A DNA stretch of 34,825 nt from assembly GCA_008080515.1 (NCBI GenBank), contig VIKH01000052.1:1-34825 (forward strand). The letters run 5' to 3'. Position 1 is the stretch's first letter. Every line of letters starts with the position of its first letter. Source of the DNA: Gallionellaceae bacterium. Lineage in GTDB: Bacteria > Pseudomonadota > Gammaproteobacteria > Burkholderiales > Gallionellaceae. Below are positions 17,618-27,874 of the stretch, piece by piece. The notes under the pieces are model-generated. The model was not told where the DNA came from, did not search any database, and worked only from the letters and a program-made list of their open reading frames with translations. Both the position numbers and the translations under genes were made by a program.

Positions 17618-18253
17618 TCAGTCATCGTTGCCGCGATCCTTGCGATGCCGCTCGCGGTTATCGCGGCTCCGATTATCGCGAACGTCGCCGCCGCTGTAGG
17701 AATCGCGGTTGTCGCCCGCATTGCTGTCACCCAGCACGGTGACGCCCACGCGCACCGTCGAGCCGGGTTGGTAAGGCAGCCGGGTGGTGACATCCTGCCC
17801 GTTGTAGCGGTAGGTCACGTTGTAGCCGCGAATAACTTCGCGGGTGTTTTCCACTTGGCGGCAGCGCCGTTCTTCGCGCGGCTGCGGTGTCGAGGTTGCC
17901 GCTTGCGCGGCGCCCTGGCTCGGGTTTGCGACACGGTCTCCGATGATGGCCCCGGCTATCGCGCCCGCCGCTGTGGCCACGGTGTTGCCGGTGCCTTGTC
18001 CGATCTGGCTGCCCACCACACCGCCCACCACGCCACCCACCAGGGCGCCGCCGATGGAGCGCTCTTCCACCGGCGCGGATTTGGCCACTGCTCCGACCGA
18101 GCTGACGGTTTCAGTCCAACACTCCTGCTTGGGCTCGGATACGCGCTCGTAGATCGGTGTGCTCGAAATTACTTTGGCCGTATCCACAAAATCCGCCGCC
18201 CAAGCGTTGCCCGCACAAATTGCCACTACCACGCTCGGTACCAGTCTTTTCAT
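17618..18253 (-). CDS. Glycine-zipper envelope protein
   Basis: A secreted or outer-membrane-associated protein of 211 residues. ATG 18253 (MKRLVPSVVVAICAGNAWA) is chosen because GGAGGG lies 8 bases upstream; the signal peptide probably ends after AWA. A glycine-zipper segment of about 45 residues (SIGGALVGGVVGGVVGSQIG, then AAGAIAGAIIGDRVAN) matches the 17-kDa antigen/SlyB-type 2TM domain. After a linker comes a small beta domain with CRQVENTREVIRGYNVTYRY and YQPGSTVRVGVTV. The C-terminus is rich in Asp, Arg and Asn (SRDNRERHRKDRGNDD). No lipobox cysteine is present at the signal-peptide end, so it is unlikely to be a classical lipoprotein. Its role is unknown; envelope integrity is a guess from the family. 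Confidence 0.85.
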   Translation of the reverse strand: MKRLVPSVVVAICAGNAWAADFVDTAKVISSTPIYERVSEPKQECWTETVSSVGAVAKSAPVEERSIGGALVGGVVGGVVGSQIGQGTGNTVATAAGAIAGAIIGDRVANPSQGAAQAATSTPQPREERRCRQVENTREVIRGYNVTYRYNGQDVTTRLPYQPGSTVRVGVTVLGDSNAGDNRDSYSGGDVRDNRSRDNRERHRKDRGNDD

Positions 18254-18420
18254 TGCGTATCCCTCCGGGGTTATCAAAATGATGCACGCTTCCATTGACC
18301 TGCCGTGCCGCAAAATGTTCCTTGAGCTTACAATCAGCATCTCGTCGGTTCAACAGACGGGATCAATTTATCGCGCAAACCTTAACCTGCACTTAAGAAC
18401 ACCTCTAAAAATTCGAGTTT

Positions 18421-18492
18421 CGTCAGTCCGGCGAAGGCCCTGGAATCCAGTATTTTCAATAAGCTGGACACCGGCTTTTGCCGGTGTGACGA
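18421..18492. repeat. Dispersed palindromic repeat (REP-like) with perfect hairpin
   Basis: The block runs from CGTCAGTCCGGCGAAGGCCC through TGGAATCCAG and AGCTGGACACCGGC to GTGTGACGAA. It contains a perfect 8-bp hairpin ACACCGGC/GCCGGTGT with a TTTT loop (18468-18487). The pattern GTCATTCCGGCGAAGGCCGG-AATCCAG is a very common intergenic repeat in proteobacteria. It lies in the 525-base gene-free stretch between the glycine-zipper gene and glmM. Confidence 0.75.
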
Positions 18493-18535
18493 ATTATCCT
18501 GAAAACCGCAATTGAAACTACAAAAAACCGCTCAC

Positions 18536-18556
18536 GCTTCGACAGGCTCAGCACGA
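18536..18556 (-). repeat. Inverted copy of the tpsB-tpsA intergenic repeat
   Basis: GCTTCGACAGGCTCAGCACG (18536-18555) is the reverse complement of CGTGCTGAGCCTGTCGAAGC found at 10934-10953. The similarity extends a few bases to each side (CTCAC before it). The two copies are inverted relative to each other, about 7.6 kb apart, and bracket the TpsA gene and toxin-antitoxin pair. Confidence 0.85.
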
Positions 18557-18603
18557 TTAGAGGTGGCCTTAATTAAGGAAGCGCAGATTTATTCGGTTCT
18601 GTC

Positions 18604-18727
18604 GTTCCCGTTTGGGCGGGAACCCAGTCAAATAAAGGCACTGGATCCCCGCCTGCACCCGCAAGGGGTACGCCGTATTTGTAAGGGGCTGAAGCCACAA
18701 CAACACACGCAGCGCGGGGATAACGAA
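18604..18727. repeat. REP-like palindromes, second one interrupted
   Basis: GTTCCCG and CGGGAAC (18604-18622) form one hairpin. Then CTGGATCCCCGCCTGC (18641-18656) and GCGCGGGGATAACGAAT (18712-18728) look like the two halves of the common repeat CTGGATCCCCGC-GCGGGGATGACG. They are separated by about 55 bases that are not part of the usual repeat. Nothing coding is seen from 18254 to 18778; this stretch is filled by repeats and short linkers. Confidence 0.65.
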
Positions 18728-18778
18728 TAAATCCGCGTTTCCCTAACGTTTGGCAGAGCAACATTGAGAGGCATCCTG

Positions 18779-20098
18779 TTACGCTTGCGCCGCCTTGTGT
18801 ACCTCTTGTGCGATAGTTTTGGCCCAGTGCTGTACCGCCGCCCCGTCGTCGCCCTCCACCATCACGCGCAACTTGGGTTCGGTGCCGGAAGGCCGCAGCA
18901 ACACGCGCCCCTTGTCCCCCAACGCCGCTTCTGCGGCAGACACGGCGGCGCGCACCCCGGCATGCCCGGATAAATCCACGCCCTTGGCGATACTGACATT
19001 CAGCAAGGCTTGCGGGCACAAGACCAAGTCTGCCGCCGCTTGCGCCAGGGTCTGGCCGGATGCGCGCAAAGCGTGCAGCACCTGCAAGGCGGAGATGATG
19101 CCGTCGCCGGTGGTGTGGCGATCGAGGCAAATGATATGGCCGGAGTTTTCTCCTCCCAGTTGCCAGCCCTGTTGCTGCAATAGCTCCATGACATAGCGGT
19201 CACCCACCTTGGCGCGGGCGAACGGCACCCCCATCCGCCGCATGGCGTGCTCGAAAGCCAGATTGGTCATCAGCGTCCCCGCCACGCCCCCGTGAAGCGC
19301 GCCCTGCGCCTTGCGGTGTTTGGCGATGACGTACAGCAACTGGTCCCCGTCGTAGAGGCGCCCTTCCGCATCCACCATCACCAGCCGGTCGCCATCGCCA
19401 TCGAGTGCAATGCCCAGGTCGGCCTGGTGTTCGCGCACCGCCTTTTGCAAATTGGCCGGTGCCGTTGCGCCGTAGCCATCGTTGATATTCTTGCCGTCCG
19501 GCAGGATGCCGATAGCCTGCACGTCCGCGCCCAGCTCGTGAAATACCGGGCGAGCGACGTGGTAGGCAGCGCCGTGCGCGCAATCCACCACCAGTTTCAG
19601 CCCGCGCAAATCGAGATCGTGGGGGAAGCTGCTCTTGCAAAATTCGATGTAGCGCCCCGCCGCATCGTTTATGCGTTTGGCCTTCCCCAGCCTGGTCGAA
19701 GGCATGGTCACGATGGGGCTATCCAGCCCCGCTTCGATGGTGCGTTCGGTTTCGTCCGGCAGCTTGGTGCCGTTACCGGAAAAAAATTTGATGCCGTTAT
19801 CTTCAAACGGGTTGTGCGATGCAGAAATGACTATGCCTGCCTGCAAGCGCAACGCGCGGGTCAGATAGGCTACCGCCGGTGTCGGCACCGGCCCGAGCGC
19901 CGACTCCAGCATGTAACCGGAAATGCGCGTGTCCTTGCCGATCAGCACGCCGGGGTTCTCGCCTTGCGCCAGATGCCAGTCGGTGGCGGCCAGCACCTTG
20001 CCCGCCGAATATCCCAAACGCATCACAAATTCTGGCGTGATGGGGTGTTCTCCGACCCGCCCGCGTATGCCATCCGTACCAAAATATTTTCTACTCAC
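18779..20098 (-). CDS. glmM: Phosphoglucosamine mutase, with internal in-frame gap
   Basis: GlmM interconverts glucosamine-6-phosphate and glucosamine-1-phosphate, feeding UDP-GlcNAc synthesis for peptidoglycan and LPS. The start [20 protein letters not shown], the phospho-serine loop [15 protein letters not shown] (Ser94 as numbered here), the metal-binding DGDGDR (D233, D235, D237) and the C-terminal [14 protein letters not shown] phosphate-binding loop are all present. However, YMLESAL at residue 68 is followed directly by [13 protein letters not shown]. The family has about 14 residues between them (in E. coli EAGLAAAGLSALFT). The product has 439 residues; restoring 42 bases would give about 453. 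The start overlaps the folP stop by four bases (ATGA type). It ends the rlmE-ftsH-folP-glmM unit. Confidence 0.95.
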   Translation of the reverse strand: MSRKYFGTDGIRGRVGEHPITPEFVMRLGYSAGKVLAATDWHLAQGENPGVLIGKDTRISGYMLESALGPVPTPAVAYLTRALRLQAGIVISASHNPFEDNGIKFFSGNGTKLPDETERTIEAGLDSPIVTMPSTRLGKAKRINDAAGRYIEFCKSSFPHDLDLRGLKLVVDCAHGAAYHVARPVFHELGADVQAIGILPDGKNINDGYGATAPANLQKAVREHQADLGIALDGDGDRLVMVDAEGRLYDGDQLLYVIAKHRKAQGALHGGVAGTLMTNLAFEHAMRRMGVPFARAKVGDRYVMELLQQQGWQLGGENSGHIICLDRHTTGDGIISALQVLHALRASGQTLAQAAADLVLCPQALLNVSIAKGVDLSGHAGVRAAVSAAEAALGDKGRVLLRPSGTEPKLRVMVEGDDGAAVQHWAKTIAQEVHKAAQA

Positions 20099-20946
20099 TC
20101 TGTTACTCCACTCAAATTGCAGACAGTCCTGCCGTCAATCGCATCCCAAACCTTCAGCGCATCCACCGTGGCGCACACGTCATGCACCCGCAGGATGCGC
20201 GTGCCACGCTGCACCGCGAGCAACGCCGCCGCCACGCTGGCTGGCAACCGTTGTTGCACATCCTGCCCGGTAATCTCGCCCAGCATGGATTTGCGTGATA
20301 GGCCCACCAGCAGCGGCATATCCAGTTCCTTAAACCCTCTCAAACCGCGCAACAAGGCCAGATTGTGCGCCAGCATCTTACCGAAGCCAAACCCCGGGTC
20401 AACCACGATGCGGTTCCGCGCGATTCCCGCCGCTTCTGCAGCAGCGATGCGCGACCGCAAAAAATTCTTCACTTCACTTACTACATCCTGGTAGTGCGGC
20501 TGTTCCTGCATGGTTTGCGGCGCACCCTGCTTATGCATCAGACACACCCCGGCGGCACTGCCCGCCACAGCCGCCAGCGCTTCCGGCAGTTGCAGCGCGT
20601 TGATGTCATTAATCATGCTCACCCCCGCCGCCAGTGCCGCCCGCATGACTTCCGGCTTGCAGGTGTCCACCGACACCGGAGCAGATATTCCACGCAAGCC
20701 TTCGATCACCGGCATGACGCGATCCAATTCCTGCTGCGCGCTGACCGGTAACGAGCCGGGGCGGGTAGACTCGCCCCCGACATCCAGGATATCGGCACCT
20801 TCCTCCAACAACTGGCGGGCATGAGCCAGGGCAGCATCGCGCAGCACATAACGCCCGCCATCAGAAAAAGAATCGGGGGTGACATTCACTATGCCCATGA
20901 TCAATGGGCGGGTGAGGTCAAGCTGGAATTTGCCGCAGAAAAGCAT
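20095..20946 (-). CDS. folP: Dihydropteroate synthase
   Basis: FolP condenses p-aminobenzoate with 6-hydroxymethyl-dihydropterin diphosphate in folate synthesis and is the sulfonamide target. The 283-residue TIM-barrel protein shows [11 protein letters not shown] (residues 21-31), [14 protein letters not shown] (53-65), the SVDTCKPEV strand, [27 protein letters not shown] and the final RVHDV. Nothing is missing. ATG 20946 fits family N-termini (MxFCGKFxLDL), but no Shine-Dalgarno sequence precedes it. Instead, the heptamer repeat at 20953-20973 lies 6 bases upstream, so translation may depend on coupling or on a leaderless-like context. It lies 84 bases after ftsH and overlaps glmM by four. 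Confidence 0.97.
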   Translation of the reverse strand: MLFCGKFQLDLTRPLIMGIVNVTPDSFSDGGRYVLRDAALAHARQLLEEGADILDVGGESTRPGSLPVSAQQELDRVMPVIEGLRGISAPVSVDTCKPEVMRAALAAGVSMINDINALQLPEALAAVAGSAAGVCLMHKQGAPQTMQEQPHYQDVVSEVKNFLRSRIAAAEAAGIARNRIVVDPGFGFGKMLAHNLALLRGLRGFKELDMPLLVGLSRKSMLGEITGQDVQQRLPASVAAALLAVQRGTRILRVHDVCATVDALKVWDAIDGRTVCNLSGVTE

Positions 20947-20952
20947 GAAACA

Positions 20953-20973
20953 GTCGCCAGTCGCCAGTCGCCA
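20953..20973. repeat. Heptamer tandem repeat upstream of folP
   Basis: Three perfect copies of GTCGCCA in a row, followed by a partial GT. On the minus strand, read toward folP, this is a run of TGGCGAC units ending 6 bases before the ATG. It occupies the place where a ribosome-binding site would normally be. Confidence 0.9.
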
Positions 20974-20978
20974 GTTTC

Positions 20979-21016
20979 GTCTTGTCCACTACGCGGATTT
21001 AACTAATCACTGACGG
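20979..21016. repeat. Dispersed repeat in the ftsH-folP gap, copy 1
   Basis: GTCTTGTCCACTACGCGGAT followed by TTAACTAATCACTGACGGCT. A second, diverged copy lies at 24040-24077 in the yhbY-greA gap (GTCTTGTCCGCCACGCGGAT, then GGTTTAACTAACGGCT). Both are in the same orientation and both lie just past the 3' ends of genes. Confidence 0.75.
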
Positions 21017-21030
21017 CTAACGGCTGCTTT

Positions 21031-22092
21031 TCAGGTTCCCTGCGCCGGTTGGGTGGGTGTTGCGACCGACGTGGCAGGGGCGGCATCCTGCGGCGGTTGC
21101 GCGCTCTGGCTGGGCGGCACCGGTTTGGGCGGGCGCGGCGGTTTGCCGCCCATGATGTCGTCGAGCTGCTCGGCATCCAGAGTTTCATATTCCAGCAGCG
21201 CTTGCGTCATCGCCTCGACCTTGTCGCTGTTCTCTTCGATCAGCCTGCGCGCCAGAGCGTACTGCCGGTCTATAATGCGGCGGATTTCTTCGTCCACCTT
21301 CTGCATGGTCGCTTCGGAAACATTCTTGTGGGTGGTGACGGAGCGCCCGAGGAAAACCTCGCCCTCGTTCTCGCCGTAGACCATCGGCCCCAGCGCGTCG
21401 CTCATCCCCCATTGGGTCACCATGCGCCGCGCCATGTCGGTGGCGCGCTCGAAATCGTTGGAGGCGCCAGTGGTCATCTGGTGCATGAAAATTTCTTCCG
21501 CGATACGCCCGCCGAACAGCACCGCAATCGTATCGAGAATACGGTTCTTGTCCATGCTGTAACGGTCTTCAGCAGGCAGTTGCATGGTCAAGCCCAACGC
21601 CCGCCCGCGCGGGATGATGGTGACCTTATGCACCGGATCGGTCTTGGGTAGCAGCTTGGCCACCACCGCATGGCCGGACTCGTGGTAGGCGGTATTGCGG
21701 CGCTCCTCCTCGGGCATGATCATGGAGCGGCGTTCCGCACCCATCATGATCTTGTCCTTGGCCGACTCGAAATCATCCATCTCGACAAAGCGTTTGCTGC
21801 GTCGCGCGGCAAACAGCGCTGCCTCGTTCACCAGGTTGGCCAGGTCTGCACCAGACATGCCGGGTGTACCACGCGCCAAGATTTCCGCCTTCACATCGGA
21901 AGCAACCGGCACCTTGCGCATATGCACCATCAATATCTGCTCACGGCCACGGATGTCAGGCAACGGCACCACCACCTGGCGATCGAAACGCCCCGGGCGC
22001 AGCAATGCCGGATCGAGCACGTCGGGGCGGTTGGTCGCGGCAATCACGATCACGCCACTGGCACCCTCGAAACCATCCATTTCCACCAGCAG
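21031..22092 (-). pseudogene. ftsH: FtsH protease, C-terminal part in shifted frame
   Basis: The rest of the AAA+ module and the zinc protease domain of FtsH. It resumes at [20 protein letters not shown] and continues with [20 protein letters not shown] (second region of homology, arginine fingers). The metalloprotease motif is HESGH (family HExGH) within [16 protein letters not shown], and a third ligand region and a helical C-terminus follow. The end is a proline/alanine-rich tail ([15 protein letters not shown] onward) with stop at 21031-21033. All catalytic features are here, but this part has no proper start; the GTG at 22086 is an internal codon. With the portion above 22092 it forms one ftsH gene lacking about 43 bases. 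Confidence 0.93.
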
Positions 22093-22892
22093 CCTGCTCC
22101 CCGCTGGCGCCCGACCGCATCAATCTCGTCAATGAATACGATGCAGGGGGAGTGCTTCTTGGCCTGCTCGAACATGTCGCGCACGCGCGCCGCGCCTACG
22201 CCGACAAACATCTCGACAAAGTCGGAGCCGGAGATGGAGAAGAACGGCACTTTTGCCTCGCCGGCAATGGCTTTCGCCAGCAATGTTTTGCCGGTGCCCG
22301 GGCTACCCACCAGCAGCACGCCGCGCGGAATGCGCCCGCCCAAATTCTGGAATTTGGTCGGATCGCGCAGGAAATCCACCAGTTCGGATACCTCCTCTTT
22401 GGCCTCGTCGCAACCGGCCACATCGGTAAACGTAACGCGCTCTTTGGAGTCATCCAGCAAGCGCGCCTTGCTTTTGCCGAAAGAAAAAGCCCCGCCGCCC
22501 TTGCCACCCTGCATCTGGCGCATGAAAAAAATCCACACGCCAATCAGCAACAGCATCGGGAACCAGGATACAAAGATACTCATCAGGAACGACTGCTCTT
22601 CTTCGGGGCGCGCCTCGATTTTCACACCGTTCTTGATGAGGTCGGACACCAGCCACAAATCCTGTGGCGCATAGCTGGAGATGCGCTTGCCGTCATTGGT
22701 TACCGCCTTCAGCGTGCGCCCTTCGATCGTCACCTTGGAGATGTGCCCCTGCCTGACTTCCTCCAAGAATTGCGAGTAATCCATTTGCGCCTGCACGGAT
22801 TGCTGCTGGCGCGAGCTGAACTGGTTGAATACGGTCATCAGCACCAGGGCGACGACCAGCCAAACTCCGATGCTTTTAAACAGGTTGTTCAA
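22050..22892 (-). CDS. ftsH: ATP-dependent zinc metalloprotease FtsH, N-terminal part (frameshifted)
   Basis: FtsH is the membrane-anchored AAA+ protease that degrades misfolded membrane proteins and regulators such as LpxC and sigma32. This part begins [20 protein letters not shown] (first membrane helix), has a periplasmic domain (about 30-105), a second helix ([13 protein letters not shown]), and the AAA+ module: Walker [10 protein letters not shown] at 195-203, pore motif FVEMFVG at 225-231 and Walker [11 protein letters not shown] around 250-259. After residue 267 (GRQRGAG) the normal 14 residues (as in E. coli LGGGHDEREQTLNQ) are missing along with one base. The frame therefore ends in a false tail [13 protein letters not shown]. 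It is 75 bases after rlmE, as in many proteobacteria. Confidence 0.95.
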   Translation of the reverse strand: MNNLFKSIGVWLVVALVLMTVFNQFSSRQQQSVQAQMDYSQFLEEVRQGHISKVTIEGRTLKAVTNDGKRISSYAPQDLWLVSDLIKNGVKIEARPEEEQSFLMSIFVSWFPMLLLIGVWIFFMRQMQGGKGGGAFSFGKSKARLLDDSKERVTFTDVAGCDEAKEEVSELVDFLRDPTKFQNLGGRIPRGVLLVGSPGTGKTLLAKAIAGEAKVPFFSISGSDFVEMFVGVGAARVRDMFEQAKKHSPCIVFIDEIDAVGRQRGAGCWWKWMVSRVPVA

Positions 22893-22967
22893 AATTGCTC
22901 CTCAAATTGGCGGATGCCAAGCTACATACCCCGCATTAAACACTGTCCCGCCTGATTACTCAAGCGG

Positions 22968-23576
22968 TTACAACTTTCCCAAGCCTAATAGATACACTTC
23001 GCTGCTGCGGTCGCGCGAGGCTTTGGGCTTGCGCGTCACCGCACGGGCAAAGTGGCGTCGCACCTGCTTGACATAATCCTCGAAGCCCACTCCTTGGAAC
23101 AGTTTGATAAGGAAAGTGCCCTCCGGTTTCAAATGCCGCAAAGAAAAGTCCAGCGCCAGTTCTGCCAGGTACATAGCGCGCGCCTGGTCGGACACGCTGA
23201 TGCCGCTGATATTGGGGGACATGTCGGAAAGCACAAGCCCGATCTGCCTGCCGCCCAGCCGCTCTTCCAGTTGCGCCAGCACGCCGTCTTCGCGGAAATC
23301 ACCCGGGATGAACTCGACGCCGGATATGGGTTGCATCGGCAACAGATCGAGCGCAATCACCTTGCACCCTTTTGCGGCAGCCACCTGCGACCAGCCGCCG
23401 GGAGCTGCACCGAGGTCAACCACCGCCATGCCGCGTTTCAGCAAATGGTCGCGCGCGTCAATCTCCAGCAGCTTGTAGGCCGCCCGCGAACGGTAGCCCT
23501 CCTTCTGCGCCAGTTGCACATAGGGGTCGCTGACATGCTCTTGCATCCACTGTTTGCTGGTCTTGGTGGGCTTCAT
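22968..23576 (-). CDS. rlmE: 23S rRNA (uridine-2'-O)-methyltransferase
   Basis: RlmE (FtsJ/RrmJ) methylates U2552 in the A loop of 23S rRNA during late 50S assembly. The product has 202 residues. The SAM-binding motif [11 protein letters not shown] is at 54-64, and the K-D-K-E catalytic tetrad is visible as K35 ([10 protein letters not shown]), D118 (LSDMSPN), K158 (FLIKLFQG) and E193 (SSEVYLLG). It starts at ATG 23576 and leads the rlmE-ftsH-folP-glmM set, with the yhbY gene divergent from it across a palindrome. The upstream ribosome-binding site is weak. Confidence 0.97.
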   Translation of the reverse strand: MKPTKTSKQWMQEHVSDPYVQLAQKEGYRSRAAYKLLEIDARDHLLKRGMAVVDLGAAPGGWSQVAAAKGCKVIALDLLPMQPISGVEFIPGDFREDGVLAQLEERLGGRQIGLVLSDMSPNISGISVSDQARAMYLAELALDFSLRHLKPEGTFLIKLFQGVGFEDYVKQVRRHFARAVTRKPKASRDRSSEVYLLGLGKL

Positions 23577-23607
23577 CGCTTAAAATGCCGTGGTATTTTC
23601 AGCTCGT

Positions 23608-23675
23608 AGCCTGTAGCTCGTAGCGGGTAGCCAACCCCGGTTTTGCTGCAAGCCATGAGCTACCCGCTACAGGCT
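23608..23675. repeat. Palindrome between divergent rlmE and yhbY
   Basis: AGCCTGTAGC (23608-23617) and GTAGCGGGTAGC (23620-23631) are matched on the other side by GCTACCCGCTAC (23659-23670) and GCTACAGGCT (23666-23675). The two arm sets overlap on the right side, so alternative hairpins are possible. It fills most of the 115-base space shared by the two divergent genes and may be a dispersed REP-type repeat rather than a regulatory site. Confidence 0.75.
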
Positions 23676-23691
23676 TACCTTTGGAGTCCCC

Positions 23692-24036
23692 ATGCTTACG
23701 CTCACCGTATTGCAGCGTCAAAACCTCAAGGCGCGCGCCCACGCGCTCAACCCGGTAGTCATGATCGGCAACGCCGGCCTGACCCCATCCGTGCTGGACG
23801 AAATCCGCCGCGCGCTCAAAAGCCATGAGTTAATCAAGATTCGCGCTGGCGGCGAACGCGCGGAGCGCGAAGTCATGTTGCTGGAAATCTGTGAAACGCT
23901 GGACGCCGCTCCGGTGCAACACATCGGGAAAATTCTGGTGGTGTACCAACCGCAAGAGGATGAGCCGGAAAAAAAGCCGACAAAGCGCAAGGGGAAACCG
24001 CTCACCAAGAAACAGATGGGCAGCAGCAGTCGGTAG
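23692..24036 (+). CDS. yhbY: YhbY family RNA-binding protein (CRM domain)
   Basis: A 114-residue protein with a CRM (CRS1-YhbY) domain that associates with pre-50S ribosomal particles. Evidence is LKARAHALNPVVMIGNAGLT with the GxxG loop (GNAG), SVLDEIRRALKSHELIKIR, and the closing strand IGKILVVYQP. ATG 23692 follows GGAGTCCCC. A lysine-rich tail (EKKPTKRKGKPLTKKQMG) extends past the domain, as in betaproteobacterial homologues. It is next to rlmE and greA, its usual neighbours, but is alone on the plus strand here. Confidence 0.95.
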   Translation: MLTLTVLQRQNLKARAHALNPVVMIGNAGLTPSVLDEIRRALKSHELIKIRAGGERAEREVMLLEICETLDAAPVQHIGKILVVYQPQEDEPEKKPTKRKGKPLTKKQMGSSSR

Positions 24037-24039
24037 GTG

Positions 24040-24077
24040 GTCTTGTCCGCCACGCGGATATGGTTTAACTAACGGCT
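24040..24077. repeat. Dispersed repeat in the yhbY-greA gap, copy 2
   Basis: Diverged copy of the repeat at 20979: GTCTTGTCC, then a variable triplet, ACGCGGAT, TTAACTAA and CGGCT are shared. It sits in the 53 bases between the stop codons of convergent yhbY and greA. No transcription terminator hairpin is evident in this copy. Confidence 0.7.
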
Positions 24078-24089
24078 GGCGATTGCCGA

Positions 24090-24562
24090 TTAAATATACT
24101 GCACATCCACCACCTCGTATTCCCTCACCCCGCCTGGCGCCATCACTTCGGCCACATCCCCGCTGTACTTGCCGATCAGCGCGCGCGCGATGGGCGAGCT
24201 GATGGAAATTTTGCGTTGCCTGATGTCCGCTTCATCGTCGCCGACGATCTGGTAAGTCACTACATCGCCATTCCCGACGTCTTCCAGCACTACCGTCGAA
24301 CCAAATACGCAACGGCCATCGGCGTTGATGGTTTTCGGGTCAATGACCTGCGCGCTGCCCAGCTTGCTTTCCAGCTCTACGATGCGCCCTTCGATGAAGC
24401 CCTGGCGCTCTTTGGCGGCATCGTATTCCGCGTTCTCGGACAAATCCCCCTGCGCGCGCGCCTCGCTGATCGCCTTGATTACCGCAGGGCGCTCCACGGT
24501 TTTCAGTTTGTGCAACTCGGTGCGCAACAGCTCTGCGCCGATTACGGTTAATGGAATCTTGC

Positions 24563-24566
<4 letters not shown>
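24090..24566 (-). CDS. greA: Transcription elongation factor GreA
   Basis: GreA rescues backtracked RNA polymerase by stimulating transcript cleavage. The product has 158 residues, the same length as in E. coli. The N-terminal coiled coil ends in the acidic tip [18 protein letters not shown], which carries the catalytic D and E residues. The C-terminal FKBP-like domain shows [20 protein letters not shown] and [13 protein letters not shown] 24566-24564 overlaps the carB stop (ATGA). Upstream in-frame codons belong to a carB shadow and are not part of the gene. The carA-carB-greA order is common in betaproteobacteria. Confidence 0.97.
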
Positions 24567-27573
<3,007 letters not shown>

Positions 27574-27574
<1 letters not shown>

Positions 27575-27777
27575 GGCTCGATGTAGGTCGCATCCGCCAT
27601 TTCCGGGTCGGTCATGATGGTGGCCGGGTTGGAGTTCACCAGGATGACGCGGTAGCCTTCCTCCTTCAGCGCCTTGCAGGCCTGCGCGCCGGAGTAATCG
27701 AACTCGCACGCCTGCCCGATGATGATGGGGCCGGCGCCGATGATCAGGATGGATTTTATGTCGCTGCGTTTTGCCAT
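27574..27777 (-). pseudogene. carB: Carbamoyl-phosphate synthase large subunit, N-terminal fragment
   Basis: The first 68 codons of car[21 protein letters not shown], then [20 protein letters not shown] and [20 protein letters not shown] up to P68. Next in the family come 14 residues (E. coli IHWEVVRKIIEKER) before PDAVLPTMGG. Here the CCC of P68 runs straight into CCGGATGCG, so those 14 codons and one base are absent. The frame then reads a short false tail [16 protein letters not shown] 27777 is the expected start; the upstream ribosome-binding site (AAAGAAA) is weak. Confidence 0.93.
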
Positions 27778-27785
27778 TTTCTTTG

Positions 27786-27866
27786 GGAAGGGGGAAGAGG
27801 GAAGAGGGAAGGGTGGGAGCGCCCGATTTTACCCTGCTCCCTTCCCCTTTCTCCCTTCTCCAGACT
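27786..27866. repeat. Polypurine/polypyrimidine inverted repeat between carA and carB
   Basis: On the plus strand GGGAAGGGGGAAGAGGGAAG with more G runs (27786-27819) faces a CCCTTCCCC / TCTCCCTTCTCC tract (27840-27866). The transcript of carAB would carry a G-run arm, then a C-run arm, able to pair with each other. The G-run strand has at least five GGG tracts, enough for a G-quadruplex. It fills the 97 bases between the genes. Confidence 0.75.
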
Positions 27867-27874
27867 CCCTCTTT

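Noticed and set aside
22050-22100. Programmed frameshifting in ftsH or carB
   Set aside because: There is no slippery site at the junctions, and conserved codons are missing rather than simply re-read, so a frameshift during translation would not restore the protein.
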